Shown here in pieces: positions 17,902 through 25,904 of a stretch of DNA of 57,686 nt. Location of the stretch: positions 1 through 57,686 of the forward strand of contig JAAYUV010000057.1 of the NCBI GenBank assembly GCA_012517475.1. The letters run 5' to 3'. The notes beneath the pieces were generated by a model, which saw only the letters and a program-made list of their open reading frames with translations, was not told the origin of the DNA and did no database searches. The translations under genes were made by a program, and so were the position numbers. How positions within the stretch are numbered: the stretch's first letter is position 1; each line of letters starts with the position of its first letter. This stretch comes from Peptococcaceae bacterium (GTDB lineage: Bacteria; Bacillota; Desulfitobacteriia; Desulfitobacteriales; Syntrophobotulaceae).

Positions 17902-17940
17902 CGGGGAACTTATCCGGTAAGGTAGGTTCCCCGTCTTTTT
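17902..17940 (+). terminator. Orphan plus-strand intrinsic terminator
   Basis: CGGGGAAC (17902-17909) pairs with GTTCCCCG (17926-17933) and is followed by TCTTTTT. No plus-strand gene precedes it: the preceding gene runs the other way. It may end an unannotated small RNA or antisense transcript. No convincing promoter was found in 17801-17900. The rest of 17801-18078 shows no gene. Confidence 0.6.
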
Positions 17941-18078
17941 ACAACCAATTGCGCTTTCAAAATCGTTCAATGGCTTTTTAACTTTTTGATTTGCTGGTTA
18001 AGATTTTCTGTCAAAGATTTAAAGATAGTCCGGGTTTATAAGAAAAATGAAAGAATTTACGACTAAAGTTTATGCTGC

Positions 18079-18369
18079 TTAATAATAAGGATAAGGATAG
18101 CCATAAGGGTAAGGACCATAAGCATATCTGGCACCGGCTCCGTATCCGAGACCGAAAGCAAATGGAACTGTGAGTGCTAACGCGGCAATGGCCAGGAATG
18201 GAAGGAAGAGAAAACCGGGATTGTCGGAATGGAATAAAATACCGTCATGACGGACTTCTACAATTTCTCCATGATAAGTTTTACCATTATAGAGATTGAC
18301 GGTAGCTCTTCTTCCAACATAAGGAGCCATTGCAGCATAATTCAACTGGGTATTTTTGAATAATGTCAT
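18079..18369 (-). CDS. Small protein with Sm-like strand motif, hydrophobic segment and Tyr/Gly/Pro tail
   Basis: A 96-residue protein of no recognised family. Residues about 17-48 (GRRATVNLYNGKTYHGEIVE, then VRHDGILFHS) resemble an Sm/SH3-like barrel. A hydrophobic stretch FLFLPFLAIAALALTVPFAF suggests one membrane segment, followed by a tail rich in Gly, Tyr and Pro. Tails like this occur in some spore-coat and cell-surface proteins, but that link is only a guess. AAAGGAGG precedes the ATG at 18369. Confidence 0.7.
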   Translation of the reverse strand: MTLFKNTQLNYAAMAPYVGRRATVNLYNGKTYHGEIVEVRHDGILFHSDNPGFLFLPFLAIAALALTVPFAFGLGYGAGARYAYGPYPYGYPYPYY

Positions 18370-18574
18370 GAACCTGGAGTACCTCCTTTTTGAAATATTA
18401 CCTGATAAAAACAGGCTAGTATAATGTATGCATTTGGAATAAAAAGGTAATTGCTTTCTTCATCATTAATGACTGACTGGAAATTAATATTTGAGAAAAG
18501 GATTTTGCCATAATTTGGAGAATAATAACAAAATATACAATAAATTACAGAAACATCTTTGGGGAGTAAAAAAG

Positions 18575-19156
18575 GTGGATAGAAAATTAAAGTATCTATG
18601 GTGGGGAGTTTTGGGGGCTCTTGTGCTTGCAGCCGGAATAAAATTTTTATTGCCTGTAAAATCGCCAGTTACAATAGAAGAAGCTCAAGGAGATAGGGAA
18701 ATTGTAGTATACGTTACCGGTGCTGTAAATTATTCAGGCCTTATCCATTTACCGCTTGATTCCAGACTGGAGGATGCTTTAAAGAAAGCTGGTTTGCGGA
18801 CAGACGCGGATATTGAAGCCCTCAATCCGGCTCAGAAACTGAAAGATGGTCAGAAGATTATTGTTCCGTCTAAACTGCCGGCGGAGAACGGACAGACAGG
18901 AAGCACAGGTTCTGCAAGTCCAAGTTCTGCAAGCTTAAGTTCCGCAGGCGTCAACTCTTCGAGGGTGAATATTAATACTGCCGGTGCGGGAGAATTAGAT
19001 TCTATCCCCGGGATTGGTCCGGCGATCGCACAAAGAATCATTGATTATCGTATGAAAAACGGTTTATTCTCGAGTCCCGAAGAAATTCAAAATGTATCGG
19101 GAATCGGCCCCAAAACCTATGAAAAGATGGCTCCTTATATTACGGTAGGTCATTAG
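18575..19156 (+). CDS. comEA: Competence protein ComEA, helix-hairpin-helix DNA receptor
   Basis: A 193-residue membrane-anchored DNA-binding protein of the transformation apparatus. One transmembrane helix is near the start (YLWWGVLGALVLAAGIKFLL). A SLBB-like domain follows (EIVVYVTGAVNYSGLIHLPL), then a Ser/Gly linker, then the helix-hairpin-helix DNA-binding domain (VNINTAGAGELDSIPGIGPA, NVSGIGPKTYEKM). GTG 18575 is chosen with GGGGAG eight bases upstream; a longer frame to 18491 lacks a ribosome site. It is followed by comEC, as usual. Confidence 0.93.
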   Translation: MDRKLKYLWWGVLGALVLAAGIKFLLPVKSPVTIEEAQGDREIVVYVTGAVNYSGLIHLPLDSRLEDALKKAGLRTDADIEALNPAQKLKDGQKIIVPSKLPAENGQTGSTGSASPSSASLSSAGVNSSRVNINTAGAGELDSIPGIGPAIAQRIIDYRMKNGLFSSPEEIQNVSGIGPKTYEKMAPYITVGH

Positions 19157-19187
19157 TCTTTTTCAGAAGGAGAACAAGCGGGTTATC

Positions 19188-21560
19188 ATGAAGGATCAAT
19201 TCATGCGGCATGCTGCAGCTATACTCTTGGGCGGGTTTATTGCCGTTCAGATAAAACAGGAAGTCAGGATTTGGATTCTGGCTTTTTTTGTATTGCTGCT
19301 TATACGTGTATTCTATTGGAAACCTGCAGACTTCTGGGGAAGGATGAATAAGCCGGAGATCTTTTTGCTTTCAGCCGCAATCCTGATTGGTTTCTTTTAT
19401 GGAATGACTGCGGAAAGAATTATTGCCGGTCCCCTCATCATTCAGGAAACCGTATTGCAAGGAAAAATTGAGGACTGGTCGATAGATCATACCGTCGCAA
19501 AAGGAATAATTCTCTTACAAAATGATAAGCAAATTCATAAAGGATTGGGCGAAAGATATTCCATTCGTGTTTATACCGACAGCAGGGGTACTTTTGGACA
19601 AGGCTGGGAAGTTGTTAAGCCGGGGGACAGGATAAGATTCGCAGGAAGACTGGAGCAGCCCAAAGGACCGGGAACCGCGGGTGAATTTGATGTGCCTTTA
19701 TACAATGCTGTAAGGGGCTTAAGTGGATTGGTCACGGCAAAAAGCGAGGTAACCGTATTGGAAAAGGGAGAGCCCGGTATCTCATGGAGGATAAGAGAGA
19801 AGGTCGGCAGTGTCTTAAAAGCAAACTGGCCGGATCAGGCAGGAATTATGCAAGGGATACTGTTTGGCGATTCCAGCCGGATCCCGTCCCAGTCTCTTGA
19901 AATGTATAAAGCATCAGGAGTAATGCACGTTTTTGCTGCATCGGGATCAAATGTTGCATTTGTTATTCTCTTATTCTGGGGAATCTTCTTTTTCCTGCCG
20001 CAAAAATTGAGAATTGCAGCCACTGTTGGAATGGTCGTTCTTTATGCGGCATTATGCCAGGGAAATCCCCCTATACTTCGAGCATCCATTCTTGGGATAG
20101 CTGTGCTTATCGGGAGGATAGGCAAGGGAAAAATGTCTTCATTGCGGTGGCTGATGTTTGCCGCGCTTTCTCTTTTTGTTATGAAGCCGTTATATCTTAA
20201 GGATATCAGTTTTCTCTTATCCTTTGCTGCAACCTGGGGAATGATTGTACTTTCTCCCCGCTTGGAAAAAGTCAAAGGAATTAATAAACTTCCAGGACCG
20301 CTTAGGTTCTCGGTCGCTGTCTCACTGAGCGCTCAGATTGCGGCCTTACCTATTTTAATCGAGGTGTTTCATAAAATTTCGCTGGTAGGTTTTATAGCCA
20401 ATATATTTATACTTTTTATTTTAGGGGCTGTATTGCAATTCGGGTTAATTGGAACTGTCCTTATCATGTTCCCGTTTTTTCCCTGCGTTTTTTTTCAAGC
20501 GGGTGTCTGGCTGCTTTATTTTACAGATACCGTTTTAGGATGGCTTGCTGCATTTCCTTTCTCTTATTATTGGGTATTAAGTCCAGGCCAATTATTTTGG
20601 CTGCTATGGTACTGTTCCTTGGGGGTATGGCTTTTTGGCAAGGATAAGGTGTGGTTTATACTTAGGGTACAATTGAGGAAATTGTCCGGACCGCTCAAAC
20701 CCATTTTCTTTCTTTTATTTTTCATTTTACTGGTATGGATTTCTTCATCGAAAACAAACGGTATTTCCGTAACCTTTCTGGACGTAGGCCAGGGAGATTG
20801 TGTTCTGATTCGGACCGCTCAAGAAAATCTCCTCGTTGACACCGGTCCCAAAAATGACAGATATGATGCAGGGGAGCGTATTATCGTACCCTATCTTATG
20901 GAAAAAAGAATTAATGAATTGGATATGGTCTTTATTACCCATGAAGATAGCGATCATATAGGCGGGGCAAAGTACCTGTTTGCCAACATTCCCGTAAAAA
21001 CAGTGGGAGTGCCCGAAGTTGGGGACAGACTGGGCAATCCGGGGTGGCAGGAAGGAATTCCCCCTGAGTTTCTTGACAATAAGGATAAACTTATGAGGCT
21101 ACAAGCCGGAGATACCCTGGAGTTTTCTTCCGGTCTGACAATTGAAATATTGGCGCCGGTTTCCGCAACTGGCGGATCAACAGCGGATCCCAATAATAAT
21201 TCTCTTGTCATGATCCTTCATTATCTCGGGAGCGAGATCCTGCTGACAGGTGATATGGAAAAAGAAGAAATGCAGCAGATTTCGGACAGAGGAGCCAAGT
21301 GGAATGCAGATTTTATTAAAGTACCGCATCATGGCGGAAAAGGATCTTTGGAGCCGTCATGGTATGATGAGACCTATCCATTGGCTGTTATTATTTCTGT
21401 TGGAAGAAATAGCTTCGGGCATCCGTCCCCTGAAGTACTTGCGTATTGGCAGGAAAGAAACGTTACTATATTCCGTACGGATATCCAAGGAACAATCGAA
21501 TTAGAGAATGAAGGGCAGGGTTTTCGGATAATTGCCGGCAGAAATCCTGATCCTGATTAG
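19188..21560 (+). CDS. comEC: DNA internalization protein ComEC/Rec2
   Basis: A 790-residue polytopic membrane protein forming the channel for single-stranded DNA uptake. The N-terminal part has two membrane segments and an OB-like DUF4131 region. The Competence domain follows at about 220-490 (YKASGVMHVFAASGSNVAFV is its signature). The C-terminal metallo-beta-lactamase domain begins with VTFLDVGQGDCVLIRTAQEN and contains the metal motif THEDSDHIGG and KVPHHGG. It is full length with no break. The best ribosome site AAGGAG is rather far (about 15 bases) from the ATG. Confidence 0.96.
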   Translation: MKDQFMRHAAAILLGGFIAVQIKQEVRIWILAFFVLLLIRVFYWKPADFWGRMNKPEIFLLSAAILIGFFYGMTAERIIAGPLIIQETVLQGKIEDWSIDHTVAKGIILLQNDKQIHKGLGERYSIRVYTDSRGTFGQGWEVVKPGDRIRFAGRLEQPKGPGTAGEFDVPLYNAVRGLSGLVTAKSEVTVLEKGEPGISWRIREKVGSVLKANWPDQAGIMQGILFGDSSRIPSQSLEMYKASGVMHVFAASGSNVAFVILLFWGIFFFLPQKLRIAATVGMVVLYAALCQGNPPILRASILGIAVLIGRIGKGKMSSLRWLMFAALSLFVMKPLYLKDISFLLSFAATWGMIVLSPRLEKVKGINKLPGPLRFSVAVSLSAQIAALPILIEVFHKISLVGFIANIFILFILGAVLQFGLIGTVLIMFPFFPCVFFQAGVWLLYFTDTVLGWLAAFPFSYYWVLSPGQLFWLLWYCSLGVWLFGKDKVWFILRVQLRKLSGPLKPIFFLLFFILLVWISSSKTNGISVTFLDVGQGDCVLIRTAQENLLVDTGPKNDRYDAGERIIVPYLMEKRINELDMVFITHEDSDHIGGAKYLFANIPVKTVGVPEVGDRLGNPGWQEGIPPEFLDNKDKLMRLQAGDTLEFSSGLTIEILAPVSATGGSTADPNNNSLVMILHYLGSEILLTGDMEKEEMQQISDRGAKWNADFIKVPHHGGKGSLEPSWYDETYPLAVIISVGRNSFGHPSPEVLAYWQERNVTIFRTDIQGTIELENEGQGFRIIAGRNPDPD

Positions 21561-21691
21561 GAAGGTTTTCTTGAATGTATTGATAAGATGGGCTTATGTT
21601 GCACAAGAATAAGAATTAATGATAGACTTGAGAATAGTCTTGGAAGTTATTAGGAACTGATAAAATGATGAAAAAGGAGTCTTAGCTTATT

Positions 21692-22216
21692 ATGGAAAAA
21701 CCGGTTGTCACCATTGAAATGGAAAACGGAGATGTGATCCAGGCTGAACTTTATCCTGAGGTCGCACCCAACACAGTCAATAATTTTATTTACCTTGCCA
21801 AAAAAGGTTTCTACGACGGTTTAATTTTCCACCGGGTCATTCCCAACTTCATGATTCAAGGCGGATGCCCTGAAGGTATTGGTGTTGGCGGTCCGGGTTA
21901 TGCCATTAAAGGGGAATTTTCCGATAACGGGTTTTCGAATGAGCTGAAACATACCCGCGGCGTTATGTCTATGGCACGTTCCAGAATGCCTGATTCCGCA
22001 GGATCTCAGTTCTTTATTATGGTCGCGGATTCGCCGCATCTTGATGGGCAGTATGCTGCTTTTGGAAAAGTCCTGCAGGGGATGGAAGCAGTAGATAAAA
22101 TCATTTCTTCTCCAAGAAATTTTCAGGACCGTCCCAATCAGGATCAGACTATGAAGAGTGTTACAGTGGATACAAAAGGAGTAGAATATGAGGAGCCGGA
22201 GAAGCTAAAAAGATAA
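21692..22216 (+). CDS. Cyclophilin-type peptidyl-prolyl cis-trans isomerase
   Basis: A 174-residue cytoplasmic cyclophilin without a signal peptide. Active-site segments are recognisable: FHRVIPNFMIQGG, SAGSQFFIMVADSPHLDGQY and AAFGKVLQGMEAVD. It isomerises prolyl peptide bonds during protein folding. AAAGGAG lies upstream of the ATG. A weak promoter candidate is TTGCAC, 18 bases, TAGACT at 21599-21628. It is followed by a terminator and a structured gene-free stretch before holA. Confidence 0.94.
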   Translation: MEKPVVTIEMENGDVIQAELYPEVAPNTVNNFIYLAKKGFYDGLIFHRVIPNFMIQGGCPEGIGVGGPGYAIKGEFSDNGFSNELKHTRGVMSMARSRMPDSAGSQFFIMVADSPHLDGQYAAFGKVLQGMEAVDKIISSPRNFQDRPNQDQTMKSVTVDTKGVEYEEPEKLKR

Positions 22217-22316
22217 ATTGTTATGAATTTGGGAAAAATTTGGTTTTACGTGAATAAAAAGAGGAAGGTCATGGAAATAATACCAGTGAACATCTCTTTT
22301 CTCCTCCTCTTTCTTT

Positions 22317-22350
22317 CCCCCTTCACATGGTTGAGGGGGACTTTTTTTTT
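22317..22350 (+). terminator. Terminator after the cyclophilin gene
   Basis: CCCCC at 22317-22321 pairs with GGGGG at 22335-22339, extended by TT/GA pairing, and is followed by nine T residues at 22342-22350. Confidence 0.8.
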
Positions 22351-22353
22351 GCT

Positions 22354-22411
22354 GGATTCCAATTTGCATTCACGAATGGATCATCAAATGAGAAAATGTA
22401 AATTGGAATCC
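22354..22411. repeat. 17-bp inverted repeat between the cyclophilin gene and holA
   Basis: GGATTCCAATTTGCATT (22354-22370) is complementary to AATGTAAATTGGAATCC (22395-22411) with one G-U type mismatch and a 24-base loop. A small CATTC-AC-GAATG hairpin overlaps the left arm and loop. It follows directly after a terminator. The gene-free stretch 22217-22528 otherwise holds only a short GCAAG/CTTGC hairpin near 22423-22440. Confidence 0.7.
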
Positions 22412-22528
22412 GGAGTGGGTGGCAAGTTCTTATTTCTTGCAGCCAATTCGTTGATGCATAGACTTGTTGGCGAGAAGGAACTCTTAAGCTTTTGGCGAAA
22501 TAAAAAAGAAAACATTAGGTGTGATGAA

Positions 22529-23593
22529 ATGTCTCTGGAAACAGTCAAAAAAGATATACAAAATAACCTGATCTCTCCTGTCTATCTCTGGTACGGGGAG
22601 GATCGTTATTCCTTGGCTGAAGCCCTTAAGATTTTAAAAGAAGTCTTTCTAAGGGAAGATCCTTCAGGATGTGGAATTGAAACCTACCTAGGAAAAGAAA
22701 TTTCACCGGAGGAAGTAGTTGAGGCGTCCAATACGTCATCGTTTTTTTCCCGCAGACTGGTTATCGTGGATGATATTCCTTATTTTAATCAAGGAAAAGG
22801 TAATTCCAACAGCGGGGAAACGAATAGAAGGGAAGAAATAGAATCCTCCGAAGGAAGTGAAGGCAGCAATTTAGACCGTCTTATCAATTACTGTCAAAAT
22901 CCCAATCCTGCTGCTTGCCTGGTACTGATTTCCGAGAAAGCGAACCGGGGCAGAAAACTTTATAAAGAGATTGCCAAAGCTGGAAAAGTACTGGAGTTTA
23001 CTTATCCCAAAGGGCAAACCGAATGGCTGCATTGGGTTCAAAAAGAAGCAAAAATAAGGGGGAAAATAATAAATGCATCTGCGGCTTCTTTTTTGGTAGA
23101 GAGCGCGGGACATCATACCGGTATTCTGAGTCAGGAACTGGATAAGCTGTGCCTGTATGTAGGGGATAAACCAGAGATTAATCAGGATGATATCAGTGCG
23201 GTAAGTATTCCCCTTATCGAAACTTCTGTTTTTGCAATGCTCGATGCTATTGCCGCAGGCAATTCGAGTACTGCAATTCATAGACTGACAGAAGTACTAA
23301 GCCAGGAATATTTTCTCAAAGTCCATACCATGATCGTCCGTCAAATCCGGCTATTATTGGCCGGCAGTATCTTGAGGCAAAGAGGGGGTACTGTAGAAAA
23401 ACTCATGGAGATTACTGGAATCAGGTCATCTTTTGAGGCAAACAAAATATTTCGCCAGGCAGCGGGGTTTACCCCGGAGAAATTATGTCTTGCAATGGAA
23501 GATTGTTTGAAGACCGAACTATCTTTAAAAAGCAGCGGCGGTAACCCGCATTTGCTTTTGGAAATGATGGTAATTCGGTTCTGTCAAAAATAA
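22529..23593 (+). CDS. holA: DNA polymerase III delta subunit
   Basis: A 354-residue clamp-loader delta subunit, which opens the sliding clamp during replication. The start of the AAA-like domain is seen in SPVYLWYGEDRYSLAEALKI. The following region with SSFFSRRLVIVDDIPYF and ACLVLISEKANRGRKLYK matches the family, and the helical collar domain is C-terminal (LNRLTEVLS-type segments, MIVRQIRLLLAGS). ATG 22529 has AGGTG upstream; the longer open frame to 22223 runs through the terminator and inverted repeat and is not coding. Firmicutes commonly have holA between comEC and rpsT, as here. Confidence 0.92.
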   Translation: MSLETVKKDIQNNLISPVYLWYGEDRYSLAEALKILKEVFLREDPSGCGIETYLGKEISPEEVVEASNTSSFFSRRLVIVDDIPYFNQGKGNSNSGETNRREEIESSEGSEGSNLDRLINYCQNPNPAACLVLISEKANRGRKLYKEIAKAGKVLEFTYPKGQTEWLHWVQKEAKIRGKIINASAASFLVESAGHHTGILSQELDKLCLYVGDKPEINQDDISAVSIPLIETSVFAMLDAIAAGNSSTAIHRLTEVLSQEYFLKVHTMIVRQIRLLLAGSILRQRGGTVEKLMEITGIRSSFEANKIFRQAAGFTPEKLCLAMEDCLKTELSLKSSGGNPHLLLEMMVIRFCQK

Positions 23594-23707
23594 ATGATAT
23601 ATATCATGCTTCGTTTAAAGGAGACGACCAAACCTTTTTAAGAATAAAACACGAGATATAGTGGAAAAACTAAACCAACCTTTATGTATGAAGAGAGGAT
23701 GGCAACC

Positions 23708-24676
23708 ATGTCCCTATATCTTTTGTTTCCGGCCTTTACGATGTTTTTTGCCCTTGCGTTGATTGCAACTGTTCCCAGGGAGGAAATCCTTCGTTTATCG
23801 TTTTATGGCATTATCTTTGGGGGAATGGCCGATATCCTGGTTCATTCTTTTGGATATTTTACCGGTTTATTTGCGTGGATTAATTATGGACCGTTTGGTT
23901 TTATTGGAGTACATTTGTTTTCCAGTATTTCCTGGTCCATTTTCTTTATTTTATTTTATTATTTCATGCCAAAGAAAAAACCCTTTAACTACTTGTTTGT
24001 ATGTGCCGGAATTTTTGCTTCTTTTCTATACTATAATCTGGTTCTTGATCTGGGTATCTTTCAGGCCCAAAGCCGGTTTTTGCTTCCGTTATTCGGTTTT
24101 GGAGCTTGGTTTATTGTGGCGACATGGGGTTTCTATCAATTAAAGTATCTCATTGAGGGAAAGAAAAATTTGGCACTGGACGCAATAAAACTTGTTTTTG
24201 GATACCTTCCCAGAGCTTATGAAAATGGCAATGATTTGGAAGCACGGGAAAAGATGATGTTTGCAAATATTATGGCAGGTATGGCATTTAATCATGCGGG
24301 ATTGGGATATGTTCATGCCTTGGCCCACCAGCTGGGAGGATTCTACGAATATCCTCATGGCTGTTCCACCGCTGTGTTGCTGCCATATGTGTTTGATTTT
24401 AATTCGGTTTCGGTACCTGAAGAAAAAATACTGAAAATATGTGAGGCTATGGGAATTTCCGCAGCAAACAGAATCAATGCCGTAGACTCTGTTATGGATT
24501 CAATTAAAAATTTAAGTGCAAATATCGGTATTCCGGCTAAATTGAGTGAGATCGGATTGAAGATAGAGGACATTGAAACCATCTCTAAAAATGCGCTTAA
24601 AGACATCAGTTCCTTTACAAATCCAAGGCAGGGAAATCTTGAAGACATGAGCAAAATATTGCATGCAGCGTTCTAG
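23708..24676 (+). CDS. Chimera: multi-span membrane protein fused to the C-terminal half of an iron alcohol dehydrogenase
   Basis: Residues about 1-155 form a membrane protein with roughly five hydrophobic segments (SLYLLFPAFTMFFALALIAT, ILVHSFGYFTGLFAWINYG, and others) of no firmly recognised family. From about residue 160 (ALDAIKLVFGYLPRAYENG) to the end the sequence is the C-terminal domain of a Fe-dependent group III alcohol dehydrogenase: MAGMAFNHAGLGYVHALAHQ, LGGFYEYPHGCSTAVLLPYV, FTNPRQGNLEDM. The whole N-terminal NAD-binding domain and the helix carrying the first two metal ligands (Asp and His of the TDALTHA type) are missing, so dehydrogenase activity is unlikely. The reading frame is intact across the joint near 24170. 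ATG 23708 follows GAGAGG. Confidence 0.8.
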   Translation: MSLYLLFPAFTMFFALALIATVPREEILRLSFYGIIFGGMADILVHSFGYFTGLFAWINYGPFGFIGVHLFSSISWSIFFILFYYFMPKKKPFNYLFVCAGIFASFLYYNLVLDLGIFQAQSRFLLPLFGFGAWFIVATWGFYQLKYLIEGKKNLALDAIKLVFGYLPRAYENGNDLEAREKMMFANIMAGMAFNHAGLGYVHALAHQLGGFYEYPHGCSTAVLLPYVFDFNSVSVPEEKILKICEAMGISAANRINAVDSVMDSIKNLSANIGIPAKLSEIGLKIEDIETISKNALKDISSFTNPRQGNLEDMSKILHAAF

Positions 24677-24690
24677 TGCAAAACAATAAC

Positions 24691-24735
24691 AAAAAAGGAG
24701 CTTAGCAATACTGCTCTTGCAGCATACTAAGCTCC
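24691..24735 (-). terminator. Terminator after rpsT
   Basis: On the minus strand GGAGCTTAG pairs with CTAAGCTCC, with an inner GCTGC/GCAG pairing, followed by TTTTTTG. The same stem may also slow plus-strand transcription from the chimeric gene. Confidence 0.85.
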
Positions 24736-24748
24736 CTTATTCTTGAAA

Positions 24749-25021
24749 TTAACTTGCTTTATTAGTTGCTCCGGCATATTTTTTAGACATTCTGGACTTT
24801 TTGCGGGCTGCTTTATTTTTATGAATTAAGCCATTGGCAGCTGCTTTATCGAGTGCGCGGGAAGCTTTTTGCAGAGCTTCGGCAGCATTTTCGGCATTAT
24901 TGGCCACAGCTTCTTCAAAACGTCGAATAGCGGTTTTCAAGGCGGATCTTGCAGCGGTATTCTTTTCGTTTTGCATCTTGCTTACTTGGACTCTTTTAAT
25001 TGCAGATTTGATATTTGGCAT
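24749..25021 (-). CDS. rpsT: 30S ribosomal protein S20
   Basis: A 90-residue bS20 beginning MPNIKSAIKRVQVSKMQNEK and ending with the basic helix HKNKAARKKSRMSKKYAGA. It binds 16S rRNA early in 30S assembly. The ATG at 25021 is preceded by AAGGGGGTG; a frame six codons longer lacks a ribosome site. In many Clostridia rpsT is followed on the other strand by gpr and spoIIP; here the liv operon and other genes lie in between and gpr is not in the window. Confidence 0.98.
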   Translation of the reverse strand: MPNIKSAIKRVQVSKMQNEKNTAARSALKTAIRRFEEAVANNAENAAEALQKASRALDKAAANGLIHKNKAARKKSRMSKKYAGATNKAS

Positions 25022-25073
25022 GTAGGTCACCCCCTTCAAAACGATCTACCGTACGTTTTTTTACGCAAATGAT

Positions 25074-25103
25074 ATTTTATCACATTTCATTCACTCTATG
25101 CAA
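25074..25103 (-). promoter_or_regulatory. Promoter for rpsT
   Basis: On the minus strand TTGCAT and TAAAAT are separated by 18 bases, and TGA before TAAAAT gives an extended -10 (TGnTAAAAT). Confidence 0.7.
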
Positions 25104-25251
25104 CAAATTTTACTAAAAATGTTGGGATGTACGTCCTGCTCATAAAAAGTAACAAATATTTATAAATAGCAATATGATATTAAGGAGGAAAGGTAAGATT
25201 TTTATATCAAAACTATTCTTAAACTATTTTAAGTTTTATAGGAGAATGGTA

Positions 25252-25279
25252 TTGACCTCATTCGAAAAACTGTTATAAT
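25252..25279 (+). promoter_or_regulatory. Promoter for the liv operon T-box leader
   Basis: TTGACC (25252-25257), 16 bases, TATAAT (25274-25279) with TG one base upstream, an extended -10. It precedes a leader of more than 600 bases. Confidence 0.8.
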
Positions 25280-25304
25280 ATAAACCACTAACTGAATAAT
25301 TCTT

Positions 25305-25591
25305 ATGTAAAAGTAATGACGGGGTAAAGTAAACGAAATGTACTTTTCAGGGAGGAAGCGTCCTGGACTGAAAGCGCTTCTAAAGGATCAATCGTTGAAG
25401 GTTCACCTCTGAACTGTCGGACTGAAACCTTTCGGCAAGTAGGTTCGAACGGAAACTTCCACCGTTAAAAGGAAGGGGGTATAAGGAATACAATTCCCGT
25501 ACCTGCTGAGTAAGAGAGGTCTATATAGACCTAATTAGGGTGGTACCGCGAAAACACTTTTCGTCCCTTGGAGGGATCGAAAAGTTTTTTT
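25305..25591 (+). promoter_or_regulatory. T-box riboswitch 1 of the liv operon (complete)
   Basis: The T-box motif AGGGTGGTACCGCG lies at 25537-25550. The terminator stem pairs ACTTTTCG (25556-25563) and TCCC with GGGA and CGAAAAGT (25578-25585), followed by a T tract to 25591. A long upstream region (25305-25500) with AGTA at 25328-25331 fits Stem I and its specifier loop. The specifier codon could not be set with confidence: triplets after GAA at 25411 (CTG, Leu) or near 25401 (GTT, Val) are candidates. A branched-chain amino acid is expected from the genes downstream. Confidence 0.88.
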
Positions 25592-25598
25592 ATTTGAC

Positions 25599-25718
25599 GG
25601 CCATGGAGGGCCTAATGCCGCGATGCCATGGATGGCAAGGAGCGGCAACGGTCACGGGATGGCCCAACGGCGCGGCAACGGTCATGGATGACCTAGTGTC
25701 GCTGAAGCCATGGAAGGC
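25599..25718 (+). repeat. Array of five mini-hairpins between the two T-box modules
   Basis: Five short stem-loops repeat every 25-30 bases, most around an ATGGA-like loop: GGCC/GGCC (25599-25612), TGCCA/TGGCA (25624-25637), GGTCA/TGGCC (25650-25664), GGTCA/TGACC (25680-25693) and GCC/GGC (25707-25718). The linkers of units 3 and 4 share GCGGCAACGGTCA. The stems differ from each other but stay paired. The segment is clearly richer in G and C than its surroundings. Confidence 0.8.
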
Positions 25719-25759
25719 GGGAGGCGACCGGCCAGGACTACTCAAGCAGCAGTTACTTT

Positions 25760-25872
25760 TTTAATGGAAATGATTATTCCCGTACCCTTCAGAGAGGGTT
25801 AATTGTTTAACCAATCGGGGTGGTACCGCGGAAGGCCACAGCTTTCGTCCCGGCGAAGGCTGTGGCGTTTTT
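25760..25872 (+). promoter_or_regulatory. T-box module 2 of the liv operon, apparently lacking Stem I
   Basis: A second T-box motif GGGGTGGTACCGCG is at 25817-25830 and is followed by a 13-bp terminator stem (GCCACAGCTTTCG with CGAAGGCTGTGGC, 25835-25866) and TTTTT. The preceding ATTCCCGTACC repeats the Stem III-side sequence of module 1. Upstream, where Stem I should be, lies the mini-hairpin array. This module therefore has the acceptor-end sensor and switch but no visible codon-reading domain. Confidence 0.82.
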
Positions 25873-25904
25873 ATATTAATTTTAAAAAAATAGGAGTGAA
25901 GACA

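Noticed and set aside
17622-17981. A plus-strand 119-residue open frame
   Set aside because: Most of it is antisense to the creatininase-family gene and it has no ribosome site; only the terminator at 17902-17940 is kept.
18491-18574. Longer start for comEA
   Set aside because: There is no ribosome site before 18491, while GTG 18575 has GGGGAG at good spacing and puts the membrane helix near the N-terminus.
22223-22528. A 102-codon N-terminal extension of holA
   Set aside because: It crosses a strong terminator and an inverted repeat, has no family similarity and no ribosome site; ATG 22529 gives the normal length.
25599-25718. CRISPR-like array
   Set aside because: The units are imperfect, stems vary, there are only five, spacers are short and no cas genes are present.
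25540-25764. A 74-residue open frame across the first T-box end and the hairpin array
   Set aside because: It begins inside the T-box motif, has no ribosome site and is explained by the structured leader.
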